Shown here: piece after piece, positions 16,774-25,918 of the stretch
Position numbering within the stretch: position 1 is the first letter of the stretch
Layout: each line of letters opens with the position of its first letter
DNA from: Xiamenia xianingshaonis
GTDB taxonomy: Bacteria; Actinomycetota; Coriobacteriia; Coriobacteriales; Eggerthellaceae
Assembly: GCF_017945865.1 (NCBI RefSeq)
Contig: NZ_CP072829.1
Coordinates: 248,001-312,000 of the forward strand
DNA length: 64,000 nt
Direction: 5' to 3'
Made by a program: the position numbers and the translations under genes
The notes under the pieces: model-generated
Told to the model about the DNA's origin: nothing
Database searches by the model: none
The model's input: the letters and a program-made list of their open reading frames with translations, nothing else

Positions 16774-17907
16774 CTACGCTTTGTAGCCGTTCGGGTTGTT
16801 CGACTGCCAGCGCCAGCCGTCGGCGCACATCCGCGCCAAGTCGTACTCTGCGACCCAGCCCAGCTCTTCGCGGGCCTTGTCGCAGGCCGCATAGTTCGTC
16901 GCGATGTCGCCCGCGCGGCGCGGCTTCACCTTGTAGGGGATTTCGTGGCCGCAGGCGGCTTCGAACGCATGGATGACGTCGAGCACGCTCGATCCCGTGC
17001 CCGTGCCCAGGTTGAAGATGCCCACGCCGCGGCGCGTGCCGTCCGCGTCCGGCTCGCCTGCGATAGAGCCCAGGCCGCGAGCCTTGCCGTCGCCGACGCG
17101 CCCGCCCATCCAGTCGAGCGCCGCCACGTGCCCGCGGGCCAGGTCGACGACGTGGATGTAGTCGCGCACGCCCGTGCCGTCTGGCGTGTCGTAATCGTCG
17201 CCGAACACGCCGACCGCAGGAAGTTTCCCTACGGCAACTTGTGCGACGTAGGGCAGCAGGTTGTTCGGGATGCCCTTCGGATCTTCGCCGATGAGGCCGC
17301 TTTCATGTGCGCCGATGGGGTTGAAATAGCGCAGCAGCACAATGTTCCACTCGTTGTCGCCCACGTACAGGTCGGTCAGAATCTGCTCGAGCATCGACTT
17401 CGTCCAGCCGTAGGGGTTCGTGGCGTCGTGCTTCGGGCAGTCCTCGGTGATGGGGATGAACTCGGGCTCGCCGTAGACGGTGGCGCTCGACGAGAACACG
17501 AGGTTCTTCACGCCATGGCTGCGTGCGACGTCGGCCAGCACAAGCGTGCCGCCGATGTTGTTCGCGTAGTATTCGAGCGGCTTTTGCACGCTTTCGCCGA
17601 CGGCTTTGAAGCCGGCGAAGTGGATGACGGCGTCTACGTCATGCGCGTCGAAGATGGCTCCGAGCGCCGCGCGGTCGTTGATGTCGGCCTGGTAGAACAC
17701 CAGGCGCGGGTCGTCTGCGCTCAGGTCTGCGATGGTGCGCACGCGGTCGACCGCCTTTTCGCTCGAATTGCTCAGGTCGTCGACGATGACGACCGAATAG
17801 CCGCGCCCCAGCAGCTCGACGACGGTGTGGCTGCCGATGAACCCGGCTCCTCCCGTCACGAGAATGCTCAGGTCGTCAGCGTTTTTCGCAAGGCTTTTGT
17901 TGGCCAT
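16774..17907 (-). CDS. galE: UDP-glucose 4-epimerase
   Basis: NAD-dependent short-chain dehydrogenase-type epimerase interconverting UDP-glucose and UDP-galactose for sugar use and wall polymers. It has 377 residues, slightly over the usual 330-340. Rossmann motif VTGGAGFIGSHTVVELL lies near the N terminus, then VDDLSNSS, HFAGFKAVGESV, SSSATVYGEP and the catalytic YGWTK (YxxxK), with LRYFNPIGAHESG downstream. The ATG at 17907 has GAAGGAG upstream; the open frame before it is not family-like. Insertions around residues 240-300 account for the extra length. It is divergent from the broken nuclease gene and near the phosphohexomutase gene, which would feed the same UDP-sugar route. Confidence 0.93.
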   Translation of the reverse strand: MANKSLAKNADDLSILVTGGAGFIGSHTVVELLGRGYSVVIVDDLSNSSEKAVDRVRTIADLSADDPRLVFYQADINDRAALGAIFDAHDVDAVIHFAGFKAVGESVQKPLEYYANNIGGTLVLADVARSHGVKNLVFSSSATVYGEPEFIPITEDCPKHDATNPYGWTKSMLEQILTDLYVGDNEWNIVLLRYFNPIGAHESGLIGEDPKGIPNNLLPYVAQVAVGKLPAVGVFGDDYDTPDGTGVRDYIHVVDLARGHVAALDWMGGRVGDGKARGLGSIAGEPDADGTRRGVGIFNLGTGTGSSVLDVIHAFEAACGHEIPYKVKPRRAGDIATNYAACDKAREELGWVAEYDLARMCADGWRWQSNNPNGYKA

Positions 17908-18246
17908 GGCAGCTCCTTCGTCGCACCCGTCAAACAGCTGCAAGCATACCAGAACCTTCCCCGTCCCGCCCTCGTCCATCGGGAATGCGAAAGGAAAGCA
18001 CGGAACGGCAGGAAAGCCGCCTCGATTCCCGCCCAAGGCGGGCAAGGTTTTGGCGAGAAGCCGCCTGCAATTGCATGAAAAGCGATGCGAGACACGGCGC
18101 AAAGCAACGTGCGAACTTGCAAGATTCCACGGTCAGATCGACAAGAAATGCGTGAGATCCGATGTCGCGCTTTGCAAGATCTGCGTCAAAGACCGGCAAG
18201 GTTTTCTTGCTAGCATGGGGCAAACGAGCTGGGGAAGGGGTTTGAC
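17908..18246. other. Intergenic region upstream of galE
   Basis: No gene is visible. It contains the small hairpin CCCGCC-CAA-GGCGGG followed by CAAGGTTTT, and two copies of GGCAAGGTTTT (18041-18051, 18195-18205) that recur after leuB. The galE promoter must lie here on the minus strand, but I cannot point to a good one. Confidence 0.35.
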
Positions 18247-19053
18247 GTGGACGCCAGGCATCCGTCAGGGCGCAGCATGATCACGAATTGTTTTGCCTTC
18301 GCAACGATCATGGCGGAAAACGAGGATTTGTGTCGCGGACTGATCGAGCGCGTGCTTGGCATTGAAATCGAGTGTCTGGATGTTGTCGCGGTCGAGGCCG
18401 ATGTGCCGCAGATCACGCGTCGCGCCGTGAGCTGCGACGTGTTGGCGCGAGGTGCAAAAACGGCTTTCGAGGTGGAAATGCAAGTCGGAACCGTGAAAGA
18501 CCTGCCGCGACGGGCACGCTATATCGCAAGCCTTGTCGATGCGAGAGTGCTTGCGAAGGGGGAGCCGACGCATCGGCTTCCCGATCTGTTCGTCATTTTC
18601 ATCTGCATGTATGATCCGTTCGAACGGGGGCTTCCGCGTTATACGACGCGCAGATGCATGGCGGAGGACGCTGCGGTCGCATGTGCGAACGGCGTGACCG
18701 AGGTGTATGTCAACGCGACGGGCGACCTGTGAAAAGCTTCGCCTGAGCTGGCTGCGCTTTGCCGCTATTTCGTCACGTGCGACACGTCGAGCGGCGACCC
18801 GTTCGTTGCGCAGATGGATGGTATACTTGAGCGGCGGCTGGAAGACGAAGAATGGAGGTCCGAAGTGCTTACGCTTGATCAGTACCTGGCCCTCGAACGT
18901 GGAGAAGGCATCGCGATAGGCGAAGAGCGCGGCATGACGTCGACGCTTGAGCGTTTGGTCGAAGCCGGCTTGCTGACGCCCGCGCAGGCACAGGAGTTCC
19001 GTGCGTCGCAGGCGTGCGACAACGGCGTTTGCGCAGAACGGCGCGGCGTCTGA
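18247..19053 (+). pseudogene. Rpn/PD-(D/E)XK family nuclease gene broken by in-frame TGA
   Basis: The first 161 residues match the PDDEXK_2 (Rpn-like, 'transposase'-labelled) nuclease family: SCDVLARGAKTAFEVEMQV supplies the Asp and the E-x-E of the catalytic core, and RYIASLVDARVL and YVNATGDL are typical of the family. TGA at 18730-18732 stops translation. The same frame then continues KASPELAALCRYF, a linker with EDEEWRSEV, and a C-terminal helix with GEGIAIGEERG, all normal for the family. A CGA-to-TGA transition is the simplest cause. GTG 18247 is 6 bases after GGAAGGGG. These nucleases belong to multi-copy, horizontally moving families that often decay. Confidence 0.72.
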
Positions 19054-19166
19054 GCATGGCAAGGCGGCTTCGTCGGTGTTTCCCTAGGCGAAAAGCCGGG
19101 AAGCGGGTATACTGGTTTGTATAGGTGACCTGCGGCGTTTTTGCGCCCCTGATGAAAGGACCTGCC

Positions 19167-20597
19167 ATGTCCGATACTGTTTCCAACGTTGTTTTCGGCA
19201 CTGATGGATGGCGTGCCATCATCGGCGAGGGCTTCACGGCCGACAACCTGGTGCGCGTGGCCGACGCTGCGGCCCGCGTGTTCAAGGAAGACGCCTGTGC
19301 CGCAGGTCGCAGCCTTGATGCGCCGGGCGTGCTGTATGTGGGCCATGACTGCCGTCAAGACGCGCACGCTTATGCCGAGCTTGCGGCCGAGGTCGCGGCG
19401 TCGCACGGCTTCGACGTGAAGCTGACGGAGGCCTATTGCCCCACGCCGACGCTGTGCTGGTCGGTCGCGCAAGACGACGAGGCGGTCGGCGGCATCATTT
19501 TGACGAGCAGCCACAATCCGGCGGAATACCTGGGCGTGAAGCTGCGCATGGCCGACGGCGGCGCGTCGAGCAAGGCGTTCACCGACTGCGTGGAGGCGGT
19601 GCTCGCCGAAACCCCGCAGCCGACCGACGCGCGCGGAACCTACGAAACGGTCGACCTCATGACGCCGTATCTGCAGACGCTCAAGAACCGCGTGGACGCC
19701 GAAGCCATCAAGGGCGCCGGCCTGCGCGTGGTCATCGATCCGCTCTACGGCGCCGGCCGCATCTATTTGGCCGGCTTGCTGACTGATCTGGGCGTGGAGG
19801 TCGTTGAAATCCACAACGCCGAAGATCCCACCTTCGACGGGCTGCACCCCGAGCCTATCCAGCCGTGGATCGACGGCTGCTTGGCGAAGGTGCCCGAAAT
19901 CGGCTTCGACGCCGGCTTCATCAACGACGGAGACGCCGACCGCATCGGCGCGGTGGACGAGCACGGCAACTTCGTGAACCCGCACCGCATCATCACGCTC
20001 GTGACGGAGCACTTGGCGCAGGACAAGGGCATGACCGGCCGCGTGGTGTCCACGCTGACGGCATCGGCCCTGCTCAAGCGCTTGTGTGACAAGCTCGGCC
20101 TGGAATTCACCGCCACGCCGGTCGGCTTCAAGTGGATCTACGGCGAAATGCAGAAGGGCGACGTGCTGCTCGGCGGCGAAGAGTCCGGCGGCATCGGCAT
20201 TCCGGGGCACGTGATGGAGCGCGACGGCCTGCTCATGGCGTTGCTGCTGTGCGAGATGATGGCCGAGCGCGGCAAGAGCCTCGGCGAGCTGGTGGCCGAC
20301 ATGCAGAACGACCTGGGCGTCATGGAATTCGAGCGCCGCGGGCTGTCGATCACCGAAGAGCAGATGGATCGCTTTAAGAACCAGGTTCTGAAAGAGTACG
20401 CACCGGAATCGGTTGCGGGCAAAGACGTGGTCGAGGTCGACCGTCGCGACGGCGTGAAAGTCGTTTTCGGCGACGATTCCTGGCTGATGATGCGTCCGTC
20501 CGGCACCGAGCCGCTCGTGCGCATTTATGCCGAAGCTCCCACGAAAGGGGAGGTCAATGCGCTGCTCGAGGCGGCGGCTGCCGTGGTGACGGCATAG
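19167..20597 (+). CDS. Phosphoglucomutase/phosphomannomutase family protein
   Basis: Alpha-D-phosphohexomutase moving phosphate between C1 and C6 of a hexose phosphate through a phosphoserine. It has 476 residues and all four signatures: FGTDGWRA at the N terminus, catalytic TSSHNPAEY, the magnesium loop NDGDADRIGAVDE, sugar-binding GGEESGGIG, and phosphate-binding RPSGTEPLVRIY near the C terminus. The ATG at 19167 lies 6 bases after AAAGGA. Glucose, mannose or glucosamine preference cannot be decided from motifs, but with galE nearby a glucose-1-phosphate supply role is plausible. nrdG starts 37 bases downstream and may share the transcript. Confidence 0.92.
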   Translation: MSDTVSNVVFGTDGWRAIIGEGFTADNLVRVADAAARVFKEDACAAGRSLDAPGVLYVGHDCRQDAHAYAELAAEVAASHGFDVKLTEAYCPTPTLCWSVAQDDEAVGGIILTSSHNPAEYLGVKLRMADGGASSKAFTDCVEAVLAETPQPTDARGTYETVDLMTPYLQTLKNRVDAEAIKGAGLRVVIDPLYGAGRIYLAGLLTDLGVEVVEIHNAEDPTFDGLHPEPIQPWIDGCLAKVPEIGFDAGFINDGDADRIGAVDEHGNFVNPHRIITLVTEHLAQDKGMTGRVVSTLTASALLKRLCDKLGLEFTATPVGFKWIYGEMQKGDVLLGGEESGGIGIPGHVMERDGLLMALLLCEMMAERGKSLGELVADMQNDLGVMEFERRGLSITEEQMDRFKNQVLKEYAPESVAGKDVVEVDRRDGVKVVFGDDSWLMMRPSGTEPLVRIYAEAPTKGEVNALLEAAAAVVTA

Positions 20598-20634
20598 CAA
20601 GAGCTGCGTCGGCGCACAGGCGAAAGGCGGGGCG

Positions 20635-21213
20635 ATGTCGCTTCCACTGCGGATTTTCGGTTTGGCTCCGGACTCGATCGTCGACGGTCCGGGGCTGCGT
20701 TTCGGCGTGTTCGTGCAGGGCTGCTCGCATGCGTGCCCTGGCTGTCACAACCCCGAAAGCCACGACCCGGCGGCAGGAACTGCGACGACCGTCGACGCCG
20801 TCATGGAAGCGATTCTGGCAAATCGGCTCGTCACGGGCGTGACGCTTTCTGGGGGCGAGCCGTTTGAGCAGGCGGCGGCCTGCGCAGAGGTCGGCCGACG
20901 TTGTCGCGAGGCAGGCTTGGACGTGTGGACCTACACGGGGTATCCGTACGAAAAGCTGCTCGAGGCGGCGGCCGACCCCGCCGCCGCGTCTGTGCGCTGC
21001 CCCCAGCTTGACCCGGCAGGGGTGCGCGATCTGCTGGCGGTCACCGACGTGCTGGTGGACGGCCCCTTCGTGGAATCCCTCAAAGCGCTCGGGCTGTCCT
21101 GGCGCGGCTCGTCGAACCAGCGGCTCATCGACCTGGCCGCCACGCGCGCATCCGGCCAGGTGACGTTCTGGTCTCACCACGAGGACTTCCCCGAAAAGCC
21201 CTCCAACTGGTAG
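20635..21213 (+). CDS. nrdG: Anaerobic ribonucleotide reductase activating protein
   Basis: Radical SAM enzyme that generates the glycyl radical on NrdD. It has 192 residues. The N-terminal IDGPGLRFGVFVQGCSHACPGCHNPE contains the Cx3Cx2C cluster motif. TLSGGEPF is the SAM-binding GGE motif, and VWTYTGYPYE and LVDGPFVE are family signatures. The ATG follows AAAGGCGGGGCG. It is separated from nrdD (2861-5224), although the two are usually adjacent. No NrdR box was seen just upstream, so expression may follow the phosphohexomutase gene. Confidence 0.94.
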   Translation: MSLPLRIFGLAPDSIVDGPGLRFGVFVQGCSHACPGCHNPESHDPAAGTATTVDAVMEAILANRLVTGVTLSGGEPFEQAAACAEVGRRCREAGLDVWTYTGYPYEKLLEAAADPAAASVRCPQLDPAGVRDLLAVTDVLVDGPFVESLKALGLSWRGSSNQRLIDLAATRASGQVTFWSHHEDFPEKPSNW

Positions 21214-21327
21214 GCTGTCCGCTGGTGCGGCTTCCGCTGGCGCTACGCCTGCCGGTGCTGCCGTAACCGCTCTCTGACGATCCGGCGAACTTTTTCGCGT
21301 TGCGGTCTGGCGTGGTAGCATAGGCCT

Positions 21328-22419
21328 ATGAACGATTTCTGGACAGATCTCACTGCCCTCGTGCGCAGCGACCGGCTCGCGTTCGTTGTTGCGGTCGTGG
21401 TCATCGTTGCGGTCACGGCCATCGTGTCGCGCCTGGTCACGCGCTTTTTGCGCAAGATGCTGCACTACAACAAGGAAAACAACCTGCCGTCGTCGTCCAT
21501 TTTCGTGAACATCGCGCGCGCGGGCATCTGGATCGTCGGGCTGTGCGTGCTGCTGTCGACCTGCTTCAACGTCAACGTTAGCGCCATGATCGCAGCCCTC
21601 GGCGTCGGCGGCATTGCGGTGTCGCTCGGCTTTCAGACCACACTTTCCAACCTCATCGCCGGCTTGCAGATCTCGCTCATGCGCATCGTCAAGCCTGGCG
21701 ACAACATCACCGTGTCGAACAACACCGGCGTCGTCAAAGACGTGAACTGGTGGAACACGACCATCGTCAACCCTGGCGGCAACAGGATCCTGGTGCCGAA
21801 CTCCAGCATCGTGTCGTCGGTGCTCGTGCATCGGGCGTCGGCCAACCACGGCAGCGTGGACGTGGTCGTGACGGCGGGCGGCAGCGAGATCGAGCGGGTG
21901 TCGCGCAGCATCGAGGACGCGGCGGCGTCTGCGGCGGCGCTCGTGGGGCCGGTCGAGAAGGCGCCGACCATCAGCTATTCGGCGATCGTGGCCGACGGGC
22001 TGAAGGGCTCCATCGTGTTTGCGATGGAACAGGCGAGCGACGTGCCGGCGGCGATCGACGCGATCATCCGGGCGGTGTCGCCCTTGGTGCGCGCGGAAAG
22101 CCCCGACGAGGTCGAACGCGTGTTGGAAGAGTCGTCCCAGATCATCGGGCAGCTGGAAGACCAGGCGACCGACGCGGCCGCAGCGAAGGCCGCCGAAGGC
22201 GGGCAGGAGGCGCTTGCGGCGTCCGAGCCGCTGGCAGATGCGGGCGGCTCGGTGGTCGACCGGGCGGCCGCCGCCACGGCTTCGACGCTGGAAGCGGCGC
22301 TGCTTGGAAAGCAGACGGCCAAGCGCCGCATCGCCGCCGTGCTGAACACCTGGCGCAAGGGGCGCCACCACGGCACGCCGCATCCTCAGGGGAAGGGGCC
22401 GAAGAAGGGGGTAAAGTAA
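21328..22419 (+). CDS. mscS: Small-conductance mechanosensitive channel (MscS family)
   Basis: Stretch-gated channel releasing solutes on hypo-osmotic shock. It has 363 residues. TM1 (about 17-38) and TM2 (about 63-82) precede the pore helix TM3, ALGVGGIAVSLGFQTTLSNLIAGL, with the Gly/Ala packing and kink typical of MscS. The beta domain follows with VKPGDNITVSN, WWNTTI and RILVPNSSI (family LVPNS motif). Residues about 270-363 are an Ala-rich extension ending in basic HGTPHPQGKGPKKGVK, absent from E. coli MscS. The gene begins with ATG and its stop is 8 bases from the end of the convergent AEC gene. Confidence 0.92.
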   Translation: MNDFWTDLTALVRSDRLAFVVAVVVIVAVTAIVSRLVTRFLRKMLHYNKENNLPSSSIFVNIARAGIWIVGLCVLLSTCFNVNVSAMIAALGVGGIAVSLGFQTTLSNLIAGLQISLMRIVKPGDNITVSNNTGVVKDVNWWNTTIVNPGGNRILVPNSSIVSSVLVHRASANHGSVDVVVTAGGSEIERVSRSIEDAAASAAALVGPVEKAPTISYSAIVADGLKGSIVFAMEQASDVPAAIDAIIRAVSPLVRAESPDEVERVLEESSQIIGQLEDQATDAAAAKAAEGGQEALAASEPLADAGGSVVDRAAAATASTLEAALLGKQTAKRRIAAVLNTWRKGRHHGTPHPQGKGPKKGVK

Positions 22420-22427
22420 GCCTCGTC

Positions 22428-23369
22428 TTACATTACGGCGCCCAGGAAGGACACGAGCAGCGGGATGGACGCAAGCGATCCGATGGTCGTCACGAACGTC
22501 CCCTGCGCCATTACTTTCGCGTTGCCGCCGTACTGGTAGCACAGCATGGTGCCGTTCGTGGCGACCGGCATGCCGGAGATGACCACGATCACGCCGAGCA
22601 GCAGTTGGTTGTCCACGAGTGGATGAAAGATCGCCCACATGACCAGCGGCGCTGCGACGAGCCTCGTCAGCGCCACGACCCACAGCCGCGGCGTGCCCAC
22701 CAGCTCGCGGGCCGGCAGGTTCGCAAGCGACGAGCCGACGATCAGCAGCGACGCCGGCGTCGTGAGCGATCCCAGCGTGGCGCACGCGTCTCCCAGCACC
22801 GGCACCTGGTGTATGCCGGCAAGCGTCAGCACGATGGCCGCCACGCACGCCCCGATGGTCGGCGACACGAAGGTGCGCCAGGTTACGACCACTTTCTTCC
22901 CCTCGTCGCCGTCTTGGGTCAAAAACCATGCGCCCACCGTGAACACTAGCAGGTTGAACGGCAGGTTGAACACCGTCGCGTAAATGAGCGCTTCAGGGCC
23001 GAAGATGGCCAGCAGCACCGGGAAGCCGATGAAGCCCACGTTGCCGAAGCACACCATGAACTTGAACACGCCCCTCCGGCCTGCGGGCGTGCGCAATGCG
23101 CCTGTGACCAGGTACGCAAGCGCTATGATGACCACGTAGCTGGCGCACGACACCCCGAACGTCACCAGGATGTCGCGCAATGAAGGCAGGTGTTCGGCCG
23201 TCAGTACCGACCCGACGAGCAGCGCCGGCAGCGCGATCATCAAGATGAGCTTCGACAGCATCCGGTCGAACTCGGGCGTCATGAAGCGGCGCGTCTTCGC
23301 CCAATAGCCGACTCCGATGATGGAGAACAGCGTGACCATCTGGCCGAATATGCTGAAAAGGCCTTCCAT
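22428..23369 (-). CDS. AEC (auxin efflux carrier) family transporter
   Basis: 313 residues with about ten hydrophobic segments in the two five-helix halves typical of AEC permeases, for example FGQMVTLFSIIGVGYWAKTR at the N terminus, CFGNVGFIGFPVLLAIFG around the first crossing, and GMPVATNGTMLCYQYGG in the second half. These proteins move small carboxylates or amino-acid-like anions (malate and others) across the inner membrane. The substrate cannot be told from sequence. Gene order and a 24-base gap to dapL on the same strand (dapL upstream) suggest cotranscription. Confidence 0.88.
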   Translation of the reverse strand: MEGLFSIFGQMVTLFSIIGVGYWAKTRRFMTPEFDRMLSKLILMIALPALLVGSVLTAEHLPSLRDILVTFGVSCASYVVIIALAYLVTGALRTPAGRRGVFKFMVCFGNVGFIGFPVLLAIFGPEALIYATVFNLPFNLLVFTVGAWFLTQDGDEGKKVVVTWRTFVSPTIGACVAAIVLTLAGIHQVPVLGDACATLGSLTTPASLLIVGSSLANLPARELVGTPRLWVVALTRLVAAPLVMWAIFHPLVDNQLLLGVIVVISGMPVATNGTMLCYQYGGNAKVMAQGTFVTTIGSLASIPLLVSFLGAVM

Positions 23370-23393
23370 GCGGCAGCGTGGGCGCTTGCGTTC

Positions 23394-24614
23394 TTACGCC
23401 TTGAGCGCTTGCACGCGTTTCATGGCCTCTTTCGTGGCCTCGGCGTTGCCGAACGCGGTGAAGCGGATGTATCCCTCGCCGGCCGGACCGAAGCCTGCGC
23501 CTGGCGTGGTGATGATGTTCGCCTCTTCAAGCAGCTTGTTGAAGAAGTCCCAGCTGCCCATGCCGCCTGGCGTCTTGCACCAGATGTAGGGGCTGTTCAC
23601 GCCGCCGAACACCTCGAAGCCCGCCTCGGTCAGCCCCTCGCGGATCACGCGGGCGTTCTCGCGGTAGTGCGCGATGGCCTCGTCGATCTGGCGGGCGCCT
23701 TCCGGCGTGTACACGGCCGCCGCACCCTTCTGGATGACGTAGCTGGCGCCGTTGAACTTCGTCGTCTGCCGGCGGTTCCACAGGCCGTTGAGGCTTGCGC
23801 CGTCGCGCACGAGCGCCTTGGGGACCACGGTGTAGCCGCAGCGCGCGCCCGTGAAGCCGGCGGTCTTGCTGAACGACCGGAACTCGATGGCGCACGTCTT
23901 CGCGCCGGGGATCTCGTAGATGGAGTGCGGCACGTCGTCTTGCGTGATGAAGCGCTCGTAGGCGGCGTCGAACATGATGATGGCGTCGTGGTCGTTGGCG
24001 TAGTCGACCCATGCTTTCAGCTGGCCGAACGTCAGCGCCGTGCCGGTGGGGTTGTTCGGCGAGCACAGATAGATCACGTCGACGTCTTCCTCGGGCAGCG
24101 CGGGGCAGAAGTCGTTTTCGGCGGTCGTGGGCATGTAGACGATGTTCGTCCAGCCCTGCGCGTCCTCGTCGTAGTCGCCCGCGCGTCCGGCCATGGCGTT
24201 CGTGTCTACGTACACCGGGTACACCGGGTCGCACACGGCGACGCGGCTGTCGAGGGACAGGATGTCGCCGATGTTGCCGCAGTCGCTCTTGGCGCCGTCG
24301 GACACGAAGATCTCGTCATCGTCGATTTCGACCCCGCGTGCGCGGAAGTCGGCCTCAGCGATGGCCGTGCGCAGAAAGTCGTAGCCCTGTTCGGGTCCGT
24401 AGCCGTGGAACGTCTCGGCGGCGGCCAGGTCGTCCACGCCTTCGTGCATGGCGGCGACAACGGCGGGAGCCAGCGGCAGCGTCACGTCGCCGATGCCCAT
24501 CTTGATGAGCTTGGCCTCGGGGTGCGCTTCTTGGTACGCAGCGGTGCGGCGGCCGATTTCGGAGAACAGGTAGCTGCCGGGCAGTTTCGTGAAGTTGTCG
24601 TTGATGTGCGCCAT
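23394..24614 (-). CDS. dapL: LL-diaminopimelate aminotransferase
   Basis: PLP enzyme converting tetrahydrodipicolinate straight to LL-diaminopimelate with glutamate as amino donor, bypassing the acylated intermediates of lysine and peptidoglycan synthesis. It has 406 residues (family about 400-410). It begins [17 protein letters not shown], a DapL hallmark, followed by [33 protein letters not shown], and the PLP lysine in [18 protein letters not shown]. The ATG at 24614 is preceded by AAAGGAG; the long open frame upstream runs through the tRNA and is not coding. Upstream on the same strand is tRNA-Val with its own terminator. Confidence 0.94.
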   Translation of the reverse strand: MAHINDNFTKLPGSYLFSEIGRRTAAYQEAHPEAKLIKMGIGDVTLPLAPAVVAAMHEGVDDLAAAETFHGYGPEQGYDFLRTAIAEADFRARGVEIDDDEIFVSDGAKSDCGNIGDILSLDSRVAVCDPVYPVYVDTNAMAGRAGDYDEDAQGWTNIVYMPTTAENDFCPALPEEDVDVIYLCSPNNPTGTALTFGQLKAWVDYANDHDAIIMFDAAYERFITQDDVPHSIYEIPGAKTCAIEFRSFSKTAGFTGARCGYTVVPKALVRDGASLNGLWNRRQTTKFNGASYVIQKGAAAVYTPEGARQIDEAIAHYRENARVIREGLTEAGFEVFGGVNSPYIWCKTPGGMGSWDFFNKLLEEANIITTPGAGFGPAGEGYIRFTAFGNAEATKEAMKRVQALKA

Positions 24615-24736
24615 GAAAACTCCTTTGCGAGATAGAACAAAACAGCATCTCGCCATGATACGAGGTCGGCGCACCGGTCGTGTTGCCAGCCGGTGAAATG
24701 ACGAAGGAACGCCAAAAAACCGTCTCCGAAAAGCAA

Positions 24737-24769
24737 GCAGGCCGCCGCTGAAAACCAGCGACGGCCTGC
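24737..24769 (-). terminator. Terminator of tRNA-Val
   Basis: On the minus strand the arms at 24769-24756 and 24750-24737 pair over 14 positions with one mismatch, followed by TTGCTTTTC. It lies 10 bases beyond the tRNA end. Confidence 0.8.
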
Positions 24770-24778
24770 GATTCTGCA

Positions 24779-24853
24779 TGGTGGTCGGTACAGGATTTGA
24801 ACCTGTGACCTTGTGCTTGTAAGGCACCTGCGCTCCCGCTGCGCCAACCGACC
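24779..24853 (-). tRNA. tRNA-Val (anticodon TAC)
   Basis: 75 bases including an encoded CCA. The acceptor GGTCGGT pairs with ACCGACC and the discriminator is A. The D stem is GCGC/GCGC, the anticodon loop CTTACAA (anticodon TAC), and the T arm has TTCAAAT between ACAGG and CCTGT. Close to the standard bacterial tRNA-Val. The outermost anticodon-stem pair is a G-A mismatch. Confidence 0.95.
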
Positions 24854-25098
24854 GGTTCTGTTGCCCGAGGCAACGTCTACGCATTGTCCCACAGAGGCGG
24901 CGCCGGCGCAAGGATCGCTCGCCCAAACGCCATACGGCGGCGTCAGCGGGCACGGCACGTGGCAAGGCCTTTGGAAGCGCCGGCCGATTCGGCCTTGTCG
25001 CGCCGGGGCAGGCCGTTTGCACCGGCGCCCCGCGAAGGCTCGCAGTACGCAGTGGAGGTTTCGTGAAGAAAAAGTTACCCTTGGCTGCCATCTTTGGG
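24854..25098. other. Intergenic region between divergent tRNA-Val and feo operon
   Basis: No gene seen. It must contain the tRNA promoter (minus strand) and the feo promoter (plus strand, near the operator pair at 25099). GC-rich until about 25060, then AT-richer. Confidence 0.35.
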
Positions 25099-25117
25099 AG
25101 TTAGCTTAGGATAACTG
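25099..25117 (+). promoter_or_regulatory. DtxR/IdeR-like iron box upstream of feoA
   Basis: AGTTAGCTTAGGATAACTG. Its core TTAGCTTAGGATAAC matches the IdeR/DtxR consensus TTAGGTTAGGCTAACCTAA at 13 of the first 15 positions. The reverse complement of the site before feoB (25919-25937) differs from it only in the centre, which supports a real operator for iron-dependent repression. Confidence 0.72.
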
Positions 25118-25118
25118 T

Positions 25119-25137
25119 TTGTTAGAAGGAGCTAACT
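25119..25137 (-). promoter_or_regulatory. Second, weaker DtxR/IdeR-like site
   Basis: TTGTTAGAAGGAGCTAACT. On the minus strand it begins AGTTAGCT like the other two sites and agrees with the first at 12 of 19 positions. Arms GTTAG/CTAAC. It lies one base after site 1, in the leader of feoA. Confidence 0.5.
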
Positions 25138-25184
25138 ATTCCGCCCAAAAGCGGATGCGTGGCGTTTGTCGAAGGAGAAGACGG

Positions 25185-25472
25185 ATGGAAGCGACAGCGA
25201 CGGGGACAGCCATGGTTGCGAAAGACTCATCGGTCGGCGCATCGATGCCGCAGGTTCCGCTTGCCTTTTTGGAAAGCGGCCGGCGCGGCGTCGTCGTGAA
25301 GGTGCGCGGGCGCGACGAGCAGCGCCGTCATCTGGAAAACCTCGGCTTTGTGGCAGGAGCGCCGGTCGGGGTGGCGTCGCACGTCGCCGGCGACCTTATC
25401 GTGGAAGTGAAAGGCACGCGCGTGGCGCTTTCCCGCGAAGCCGCCCTGAAGGTCGTCGTGGCCGCAGGATAG
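25185..25472 (+). CDS. feoA: FeoA-domain protein (first copy)
   Basis: 95-residue SH3-like FeoA protein, a small cytoplasmic partner of the ferrous iron pump FeoB. The N-terminal 25 residues are poorly conserved. The domain itself contains VVKVRGRDEQRRHLENLGFVAGAPVGV and ends with ALSREAALKVVV, matching the family pattern (H/L)..LGF..G..V and the final lysine/valine strand. The ATG at 25185 follows GAAGGAGAAG. It is the first gene of the feo operon and lies behind two iron-box-like sites. It is more divergent than the second FeoA, so the copies may have distinct jobs. Confidence 0.85.
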   Translation: MEATATGTAMVAKDSSVGASMPQVPLAFLESGRRGVVVKVRGRDEQRRHLENLGFVAGAPVGVASHVAGDLIVEVKGTRVALSREAALKVVVAAG

Positions 25473-25517
25473 GCGCGCCTTGCATCCGTCGCAGTCCAAC
25501 CTAGAAAGGAGCAGCTG

Positions 25518-25760
25518 ATGCCAACAGACCGATCCGCCGAAAAAACCCTGCGCGACGTGGGCATAGGGCAGACCGCCACAGTCCGCCGCCTTGCCGGCGC
25601 GGGCGCCCTCAAGCGCCATCTCATGGACATGGGCATCACGAAAGGCACCGAAGTGTTCGTGCGCAAGGTGGCGCCGCTGGGCGATCCCCTTGAGGTCACC
25701 GTGCGCGGCTACGAGCTGAGCCTGCGCAAGGAAGAAGCGGCGTCGGTGCTCGTGTCGTAA
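25518..25760 (+). CDS. feoA: FeoA-domain protein (second copy)
   Basis: 80 residues, the canonical FeoA length. It contains LRDVGIGQTATVRRLAG, LKRHLMDMGITKGTEVFV, and the C-terminal strand GYELSLRKEEAASVLV, the classic SH3-like FeoA pattern. The ATG has AAAGGAG 6 bases upstream and starts 45 bases after the first feoA. It acts with FeoB at the inner membrane face in Fe(II) uptake. Confidence 0.92.
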   Translation: MPTDRSAEKTLRDVGIGQTATVRRLAGAGALKRHLMDMGITKGTEVFVRKVAPLGDPLEVTVRGYELSLRKEEAASVLVS

Positions 25761-25918
25761 GCGCGGGCCCCGAGGCGCCGTTCGTGCCGTGCGCCTCGGC
25801 CAGGCCGCCGGCCGGCGCCCGACGTCGGTCCGCCAAGTCCGCTTCGGGCGGCTTCCGCCTTCGTCCCGATTGCGGCGTCGCTCGCATCTGCGCCTTGAGG
25901 CGCATTCTTTTCGCAAGG

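Noticed and set aside
18730-18732. Selenocysteine codon in the nuclease gene
   Set aside because: The position is outside the catalytic motifs, the family does not use selenocysteine there, and I see no selenocysteine insertion hairpin just after it.
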